A stretch of DNA of 64,000 nucleotides, taken from NCBI GenBank assembly GCA_965112735.1, contig OZ218950.1, positions 2,046,001 through 2,110,000 of the forward strand. Reading direction: 5' to 3'. The notes beneath the pieces are model-generated. The model was not told where the DNA came from. It worked only from the letters and a program-made list of their open reading frames with translations, and ran no database searches. Position numbers and translations under genes: made by a program. Numbering within the stretch: position 1 is the first letter of the stretch; the number at the start of each line of letters is the position of its first letter. Source of the stretch: Phaeosaccion multiseriatum. Taxonomy: Eukaryota; Ochrophyta, other classes. This document shows positions 56,458 to 64,000 of the stretch, in pieces.

Positions 56458-59400
56458 ATGCCCACTGGCAGCTCGAGAGAGCTCCGGCAAAAGATACTCC
56501 TCCCTACGCTCGACCTCTTCGAGCTGCTGACTGACAGCGGACGGCTTCGCACGGATGCCGAGTACGAGGCGCTGAAAGAGCAGCAGAGGGCCCCCGCCGG
56601 CGGCGCCAATGTGAAGCTGATCGCCTCGGCAAGGCACAGGCTCCCATCGTACAATGTGAGTGCACAGTCCTGTTGGGTGTAATGGAGCTGCGGGGCTGTG
56701 AAATTATGAGTAGTCAAGCCGTATGAGCATGGAGATGAAAATGTGGTGACCTAGAAAAGGCCTACATGGCGTCAGTAGCTCTCCTTCACCTTCTCCTCCT
56801 CCCCTCTTTTCTTCCCTCTCGTTCTTGTTCTTACCCTTCCTCTCGTCCACTTTCTCACCTGCCTTGGATGATTATGTGTGTGTGGTGTATGTGGATGCAG
56901 AATCTCGCTGCGTCGGATGACAAGAAATGTGCGACAACATTAGCATCCTCCAAGTCCAAAGCCTCCAAAGCTCTCAAAGGTCAGCTGCCTAGGGCCGCAC
57001 CGGGCTCTGATCCCCCGGACCTCCACTCGACTGCAGCAGCAGCAGCAGCAGTAGGAGGAGGAGGAGGAGGAGCAGGGGGTGGTCCTTCTGGGGAATCAGC
57101 GGCAGTCGGAGCAGGAGCAGCAGCAACAGCGGCAGCCAGCCACACTTCCCGTGACACAGATGAGGAGATTGTCCAGGAAATGCTCCTTCGGCGAACGGCT
57201 ACTGCGAGGAAGCTCGACTCTGCTACCGTGCATAGTCGCCTGGATGAATCCCCATCCGGAGTAGTAGCAGCAGCACCAGTGGCAGAGGACTGCCCTCTTC
57301 CTTCCTCCTCTTCCTCCGATGATCGTAGCGGCCACCTGAGTCATCGCCGCAGTAGTAGACGGAGGACCAACAGCAGCACCACTTGCTTGGAGAAGAGTGC
57401 ACGTTTGACCGCTGCCGTGGCAGAACATAGTCTGGCTGCCACCGTCACGACTGTGGCAGCGATTCGCAGACTCACAGGGGTGCCTGCATACGACGCTGCT
57501 GTCGCCGCCGCTGCTGCTGCCGCTGCTGCTGCTGCTGCCGAGGCTGAGACCAATGGTTTAGATTGTAGCAGCAGTAGCAGCTCGAGGAGGAGCTCTGGGG
57601 GAGGTACTGAGGACGGGAGCGAGGCAGAGAGAAGAGCGAAGGTGAGTGAGGCGGGCAGGAGGGTTCTGCGGGTACTGAAGTGACGTGTGTCTACGTCTGT
57701 GTACGTGTATGTGTGTGTGGGTCGTGTGTGTGCGTGCGTGCGTGCGCGTGTGCGTGTGCGTAAGGACACGGTGTTTCCCAGAGCTGGACCTCCTTCCATC
57801 CTTCCATCTCTCGCTCGGGCCCAGTCCCTGCACCGACCTCCTCCCGTCTCTTTCACCTCTCCCTCCCTCTCCCTCTCCTTTCTCCCCCTCTCTCTCTTTG
57901 CTCTCCCCCTCCCCTTTCCCCTCGTTTATCTTAACCACCCTCCCTCTCCTTCTTCCCCCTCCCACTCCGTCTCCTCCCTCCCCCCATGCCTTCCCTAACC
58001 TCCCCCCCCCCCCCCTTCTCCGCCCATATACCTCCCGCTATCCACCATACGCCTCCATCTGCCCTCTCCAGCGTCTAGCCGCACAAGACAGTCCACGCAC
58101 CCGTCAGATCCGGCGTCTCTCAGCATCGCCGCTTCCCTGGGGGGCAGGCAGGACCACCCTGGGGGGCAAGCCAAATACTAGCAAGCATATGGGTATGATG
58201 GGCGCCCCAACCTCTGTGGAGTCATTGGCGTCCGCAGAAGGAGCCGAAGGAGGAGGAGGGGCAGAGGAGGACAGCAGCGGCAGCGTTGGGCCTGGGTACG
58301 GGGCCGGGGATCATCTCGGCGCGAGAGTACAGAGGAAACGCAGGCTCTATTTGGGTATCCCGCCCCGCAAGGAAGGCAACTGCCTCCAGACCCGTGCCGT
58401 GGAGAGGCGTATTAATGACTTACGGGGTCCAGGCAAAGACCAAGCTCTCTCTCGTAGGGACTTGGGCCAGAGGGTGCAGGACGTGATGAGACAGAGGAGA
58501 TGGGTCAAGAAGAGGGTCAACCAGGAGAAGGTAACTCCCTCTCCGTCTCCCTCTCCCTCTCCCTCTCCCTCTCTCTCTCCCTCTCCCTCTCCCTCTCCCT
58601 CTCCCTCTCCCTCTCCCTCTCCCTCTCCCTCTCCCCCTCCGTCTCCCTCTCCCTCTCCCTCTCCCTCTCCCTCTCCCTCTCCCTCTCCCTCTCCCTCTCC
58701 CTCTCCCTCTTCCTCTTCCTCTCCCTCTCCCTCTCCCTCTCCCTCTCCCTCTCCCTCTCCCTCTCCCCTCCCTCTCCCTCTCCCCTCCCTCTCTCCTTCC
58801 ACACCGCTCTCTTTCCCTCCCTCCCTATCCCCTGACTCTCTCCCCTACCCCTCTCCCCCCTGACACCAGGTACAGCGCAACAAGGAGCTTTGTGCCTCGG
58901 AGGCCGCCGCTGTGCTCCTGCGCAAGGCCGAAAGGTGCGTATGTCCATCCCGTGCATAAGGCCACCCTTTTGTAAGGCTACCCCATTGACTCTCGCTGCG
59001 ATTCTTATGATGTGCATTGTGCCGACATTGTCTGGGTGGGTGGGGGGAGTAGATGGGGGGAGGGTGGAGAGAAAAAGGCACAGACAGACACACACGCACG
59101 CACGCACACGCACACACATATACACACACAAACTCTTTTGCCTCTACTTCTTGTGCCAATAAACTCAAATTAAGCCTATGCTCACTTGTGTGCCTCTGTG
59201 TGTGTATGCGTGTGTGCAATGCGTGTGTATGTGTGTGTGTGTGTACGCGGCACTGCCCCTGTGACAGTTTCGAAAAGGACCGCTTGCGCCAGGCCCGTGC
59301 CCAGCGACGCCGTGACGCCTTTGCCCGCCTTCGGATCGACAAGATGAGGGGCTTGATGGAGCTCCGAGCGCTTGCCCTAGAGGTGGTGGACGAAAAGACA

Positions 59401-62192
59401 CTGAAGGAGCGAGAGGAGAGGAGGAAACAGATGGCGGCTGCGGTTGCAGGTGAGTGGAGAGAGAGGAGGGGTGGAGGGGTGGGAGGAGGTGGAGGGGGTG
59501 GGGGGGGGAGGGTGGAGGGAGACAGACACATACACACACACGCCCGCCCGCAGCGCGTGCGTGCGCACGTACACACGCACGCACGCACCCGCACACACAC
59601 ACGCACACTCACTCGCACAACACCGCGCCAGTCAACCACATCAATCAATCACTCAATCAATCAAGGAATCTCTCTCTCCTTCTCTCTCTCTCTCTCGCCC
59701 ACATCCCCTCTGCCACACACTATCAATCAATCAATCAATCAACCAACCAATAAAAACAAAAGGCGTGATTCGTTTGAAGGAGTGGAAAGAGCGATTTCGC
59801 GATCGCAAGCGCCGTCTCGTCGAGTTCAACGCGAGAAACGCCGATCTGTTCGGCGGCGCAGGAGAGGCAGGGACCTGCACACACAAGAGCAGAACCAAAC
59901 TGTTCATCGTGACCCTTGGAGTCATGCGATTCCAAGCCGTCATCAGAGCCGTGAGAGTGAGAGTGGGGATAGAGCGGATCCGGAAATGGCTCTATCACAT
60001 TCAGTACCGTCGGCAGATGCGCAAGGCCCGCTCCATCGCCATTGTTGCCGCCTTCTTGCGCGAGGCGGCCACGGACAACCGGTTGGCCTCAATCTATCGC
60101 TTCCGCAACAGAGTGAAACGCTGTCAGAGGTCCATTCGGCACTTCTTTGACGCCACAGGTGGGTGGGTGCGTGCAGGCGTGTGTGATTGGGTGGGTGGGT
60201 GTTGGCACGTGTGTGCGTGGATGGGTCGGGGAAGTGGATGGGTAGATAGGTGGGCGGGTGCGTGCGTGCGTGCGTGCGTGCGTGCGTGTGTGCGTGCGGA
60301 CGGGCGGGCGGGCAGGCGGGCGGGCGGGCGTCGTGACGGCGATGGAATGATGAACAATGAAGGATGAAAGGATGTGAATGAGAGAGGGGCAGAGGCAGTG
60401 TATCATCAACTGTTGTATGTCGGGTGTCGTGCGTCAGTGGCTGACTCTGTGGACTATGGGTAGGTGGGGTCGATCGAGCGTGGTGAGTGAGAGAGCGACT
60501 GACGCAACCTCATTTCAGTCGAGGGCGACCCCAACAGATGGCAGTGGACGCAAAGCACCCTCTCGTGAGTGGGAGGTCTCCCCCTCCCTCTTTCCCTTCC
60601 TCCCTCCCTTCCTGCTTCCTCCTCCATGTATACAATACCCGTCTCACCCCCTCCTCCTCCTCCTCCTCCTCCTCCTCCTCCTCCTCCTCCTCCTCCTCCT
60701 CCTCCTCCTCCTCCTCCTCAGAGAGCCGCATCTCCCTGCTGGGGATGCAGTGGGATGCTGTGGAGGTGGAAATGAAACGTGCTCTCATGACCGACATAAT
60801 CACAGATGCACGACGCCATGCCCAACGCGACCACAAGGTCAGCAGCTTGACTTGGAGGTTCAGTTGGGGAGTTGGAGTCAATGTGCTGAAGTGATAATGT
60901 GTGCCTGTCTCGTCTACATGTAACTGTATGATAAGGAAGACCCGATGACCCGACCACCCTCCTGGGTCTTCTCTTGTCCATAGTGGTGGAAACTGAGCTG
61001 AGCTAAGCTGAAAGCGCAAAACCTAGCTTCCTCAATGTCGAGCCCCTCGATATACTGAACCAACCCCCTTCCTTGCCCCGCCTATGCACCTTCAGGTGCT
61101 TAAGGAGTACGAGACCGGAGCAGGATGTGGAGGAGTAGGAGGAGGAGAGGGGGGGGGAGGAGGAGGAGGAGGAGCAGGAGGATCACGTCCGCGGTCACCG
61201 GCGGGGGCGGGTGGGGGTGTGTCGAATAGCCATAGCAGGCCTGGGAGTAGGAGAAGCGCCAATCGGGAATCCGCGAGCCACCGTGTGACCATGCGCGGTG
61301 TGGAAGGAGGAGGAGGAGGAGGAGGAGGAGGAGGAGGAGGAGGAGGAGGAGGAGGAGGAGGAGGAGGAGGAGGAGGAGGAGGAGGAGGAGGAGGAGGAGA
61401 AGGAGGAGGAGGAGGAGGAGGAGGAGGAGGAGGAGGAGGAGGAGGAGGAGGAGGGGGGGGGGGGAGGAGGAGGAGGAGGAGGCGGAGGAGGAGGAGGAGG
61501 AGGAGGAGGGGGAGGAGGGGAGGAAGCACCAAGGTGAGTCGAACACAGGGGGGCGGATTCAAGTTGCGGTGGCTGTGGTGAGCTTGTGCCTGTGTCATAT
61601 GCGCTCTTGTGTGCCGTTGTCTCTTGTGCAGAGAGTCTTGCTCACCCTCGTTTTTTGCTCCCTTTCTCCTCCCTCTTCTCTTGCACCGGACCCCCGGACC
61701 CTCCTCCTGCCCTATCTTACTTCTCTCCGCCTCCCCCCGCCCTCTCTCGTGCTGTATTCTACTCGGCTCCCCGCTCCCTCCTCTCCGTGCTACTGCTGTA
61801 TGTGTGTACTCCCTCGATACCCCCCTCCCCATCCACGGCCATCCCACCGTGTGCTGCTGATTGTCTGATTGTTCTCATTGACTTCAAAAAAAAACGCACA
61901 GTCACTTTGGGGCCCAAGCGGGGGAGTTGCGAAGGATGCGCGTCAAGGGGGCGATGGAAGCCGTCAAGGCACGGCACACAGATGCCGCTGTGAAGTACCA
62001 ACTGCTGCGCGGCCTGCTGCACAGGCTCAGAGAGGACTACAGACTCAGCGGGCACTTCGAAATGCTCATGTGGTACAAAAGGTACGAGGTGCACGGCTGT
62101 CCGCGGTCTTCTTCTCTTCACTCGCTCGCATCACTCCTGTTTGTGTGTGTGTGTGCATGTGTGTGTGTGCATGTGCGTGTGCGTGTGTGTGC

Positions 62193-62223
<31 letters not shown>

Positions 62224-62350
62224 TGATCGGCAGCAGCGGCAGCAGTGGTGATACAGCAGCGCCGCCTCCGGACTAGAAGGTCGCGTGATCGCGTAACGTG
62301 TGGACTTCCTTGCTGCTTGCTCGCTCGCTTCGCTCACACAACACACCTCT

Positions 62351-62400
<50 letters not shown>

Positions 62401-63167
62401 CGCCAGAGAACCCACCGGCAAAGAGGGCAGCGGGGGAGGGGCTCACGGGGGCGAGGGACGAGGAGGAGGAGGAGGAGGAGGAGGAGGAGGAGGAGGAGGA
62501 GGAGGAGGAGGAGGAGGAGGAGGAGGAGGAGGAGGAGGAGGAGGGGGGGGGGGGGGGAGGGGGAGGAGGAGGAGGAGGAGGAGGAGGAGGAGGAGGAGGA
62601 GGAGGAGGAGGAGGAGGAGGAGAAGGAGGAGGAGGAGGAGGAGGAGGAGGAGGAGGAGGAGGAGGAGAAGGAGAAGGAGGCGTAGGCATCAAACGCGCCG
62701 GGCGGCGGAGTTTCGAGGCGTCCAAGTTGGCTGTGGCGGTGCAGTACTCACACATGGATGCGGTCAAGTTCCTGCAGGAGGGGGCGAGCGTTATGGAGCA
62801 CGTGCGGCGGGGAAACGAGGAGAACCGCCTGGAGGAGGAGCAGCTGGCGTTACAGAAGAAGGAGGAGGGCGGTCGGGATGACGACAAAGGAGGAGGAGGA
62901 GGAGGAGGAGGAGGAGGAGGAGGAGGAGGAGACGATAGAGGGAAGCAGCAGAAGCAGCGGCAAAGCCAGAGATGTAACAAGCACAACCGAATGACGGCGT
63001 TCCTCATGCTACAGCAGCTCAAGACGGAGCCTGGTCGGATGGAAGCCCTGATTCGCAAGGGTTGGGCGCTAACGGAGAGGACCAAGGCGGCGGCTGAAGC
63101 GGCGGCGGCGGCGGTTTTGGCACCCGTGCCTCTCATGGATGCAACCGGGCCGCCGGGGGAGGGATAG
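56458..63167 (+). CDS. Large basic, low-complexity/coiled-coil protein of unknown function
   Basis: Exons in good phase: 56458-56655, 56901-57641, 58072-58530, 58870-58934, 59268-59449, 59763-60158, then an optional 60519-60564, 60726-60837 (or 60722-60837 if the optional exon is skipped), and 61096-61533. Downstream exons with clear protein sequence are 61902-62081 and about 62407-63167 (stop TAG 63165-63167), but their frames do not match in phase across the GGA-rich exons. Distinct blocks are a charged helix ([20 protein letters not shown]), a basic IQ-like helical region ([37 protein letters not shown]), [20 protein letters not shown], and a C-terminal [20 protein letters not shown]. Ala, Ser and Gly runs separate them. 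The IQ-like Arg-rich helices could bind calmodulin or nucleic acid, but this is speculation. No family is recognised. It might be two genes. Confidence 0.55.
58534..58800 (+). repeat. (CTCCCT)n hexanucleotide repeat
   Basis: About 40 CTCCCT units form nearly the whole intron 58531-58869 of the large plus-strand gene. Confidence 0.96.
60647..60719 (+). repeat. (TCC)n repeat forming the polypyrimidine tract of an intron
   Basis: About 24 perfect CTC/TCC units end directly in the acceptor CTCAG at 60721. Confidence 0.96.
61305..61512 (+). repeat. (GGA)n repeat, apparently coding
   Basis: About 65 GGA units with short G-runs lie inside an exon of the large plus gene. They encode poly-Gly that changes to poly-Arg where a G-run shifts the register. 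Confidence 0.95.
62459..62670 (+). repeat. Second long (GGA)n repeat, apparently coding
   Basis: About 65 GGA units broken by a run of G near 62543-62560 lie inside the last large exon, with a smaller GGA tract at about 62889-62930. Confidence 0.95.
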
Positions 63168-63343
63168 TGTGTGCAGTGTGAGCGGCGCAGGAAGGAGAAG
63201 ATAGGAATTTGTAGTTGAAGTTGAAAGTCGATAGGGTCGATACACGATTTCGATGTTCGACGTTTCACTTGCCTTCAACTTGACTTGCCGACCGTTGCCG
63301 TCCTAGTGTCCCACACAACCCGAACACAAAAACTCTTCCACCA

Positions 63344-63350
63344 TATAAAA
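63344..63350 (+). promoter_or_regulatory. TATA-like box (TATAAAA)
   Basis: TATAAAA lies 19 bp before the ATG of the methyltransferase gene. At that distance transcription would start at or inside the start codon, so it may be fortuitous or imply a very short leader. Confidence 0.25.
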
Positions 63351-63368
63351 GGCGATTAAGACAAAGAC

Positions 63369-64000
63369 ATGGCTAACCTTATGAAGGCTGGAGCACTGGT
63401 GTGCTTACTGCTCGCCGAGACCGCGGTGGGCTTCCTCACCCCGCCGTCGATGGTGGCATCTCTACCGGGCGGAGGCAAGAAACTACATAATAGAGTCAGT
63501 CCGCCCCGCAGCAGGAACAGCGGGGACAGCTGGGCTGCCGGGGTTCAAGAGGCGGTGTCCAAGGCTGTGGTGGACTCTCCCGCGTACGGGATGTTGAAGG
63601 AAAAGGCGCGAGACATGATGATCAAGACGGCGGAGAAGAACGGTATCAACTGGAAGGGCATCGTTAAACAGTTGGAGACGGCGAGGCCCTGGGAGACGTT
63701 GAAGGAGGCTATTGTGCAAAGCAACCCGGGCCTGGTGGTGCCAGAGTACTTCAGGGCCCCCTTCCATGCCTGTAAGTCGCCCACCGTTCTCTCCTTTTCT
63801 CTTGTCCGCTACTTTGCTCCCTTTATTACATAGCCTCCCTTCTCCGTTCTGACCTGCCTTTGTCGCTCCTCCGCTCCGCTGCCCACCCGCCCCCCCTTGT
63901 GAGCAGACGATGATGGTAACCTGTGCTGGTCCGCTGCCTTTGAGCAGGAGGTCGCGTCCGCCTCCGTCGCCCTCCGCACCTTTCCCAAGGACGGCGCTAG
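63369..64000 (+). CDS. Plastid-targeted SAM-dependent methyltransferase, N-terminal part
   Basis: Exon 1 is 63369-63771 (donor GTAAGT) and exon 2 begins at 63907 and runs to the right edge. The phase-1 junction yields a Tyr, giving APFHAYDDGNLCWSAAFEQE. The N-terminus MANLMKAGALVCLLLAETAV-GFLTPPS is a heterokont plastid presequence. The sequence VPEYFRAPFHAYDDGNLCWS followed by AAFEQEVASASVALRTFP matches the lead segment of plastid UbiE/methyltransferase-11 family proteins of algae and plants, in which a P-F-H-x-Y-x-x-G-N-L-x-W-x-A-A motif precedes the Rossmann SAM-binding domain. That domain (motif I E/D-x-G-x-G-x-G) lies beyond the window, so catalytic residues and substrate cannot be assessed. 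An ATCGA-rich stretch at about 63228-63262 lies upstream. Confidence 0.75.

Overview
This window is nuclear DNA of a eukaryote, most likely a photosynthetic stramenopile (heterokont) alga. Coding regions are interrupted by many short GT-AG introns. Several predicted proteins begin with a signal peptide that ends just before a Phe (..HG-FTAAP.., ..AA-FVGGG.., ..LA-FTLNP.., ..VG-FLTPP..), which is the ASAFAP-type bipartite plastid presequence of algae with a secondary red plastid. The intergenic and intronic sequence is GC-rich and crowded with micro- and minisatellites. A eustigmatophyte-like alga would fit, but the species cannot be named from the sequence alone.

Layout. Left part (1-32.8 kb): a run of compact genes arranged almost strictly as head-to-head pairs. 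They are a Polycomb-type RING protein (-) with Pol III subunit RPC9 (+), a bHLH factor (-) with TIC110 (+), a PDZ-like/coiled-coil protein (-) with a plastid 2Fe-2S ferredoxin-like protein (+), a double CW zinc-finger protein (-) with an unknown secreted or plastid protein (+), a PAP/fibrillin (-) with an acyl-protein-thioesterase-like hydrolase (+), a TPR protein (-) with a UBX protein (+), and RPS29 (-) with RIF1 (+). Middle (32.7-44.6 kb): a large RIF1 homologue, then a minus-strand gene of unknown family with HD-domain-like motifs. Right part (45-64 kb): a 21-exon gamma-tubulin complex component 2 gene on the minus strand, with a 5S rRNA gene nested in one of its introns in the same orientation. 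After it come a small unknown minus gene, a large low-complexity basic protein gene on plus, and the start of a plastid methyltransferase gene.

Functionally the window mixes plastid biogenesis (TIC110 import channel/scaffold, fibrillin, ferredoxin-like protein, methyltransferase) with nuclear housekeeping (RPC9, RPS29, 5S rRNA, RIF1, GCP2) and chromatin readers or regulators (RING/PCGF, CW, bHLH). No operon-like logic applies. The repeated theme is shared bidirectional promoters of 71-415 bp. Exon models were made by hand from splice consensus, reading-phase agreement and family similarity recalled from knowledge. Every complete multi-exon model closes in frame except the 56.5-63.2 kb gene, whose GGA-repeat exons do not agree in phase.
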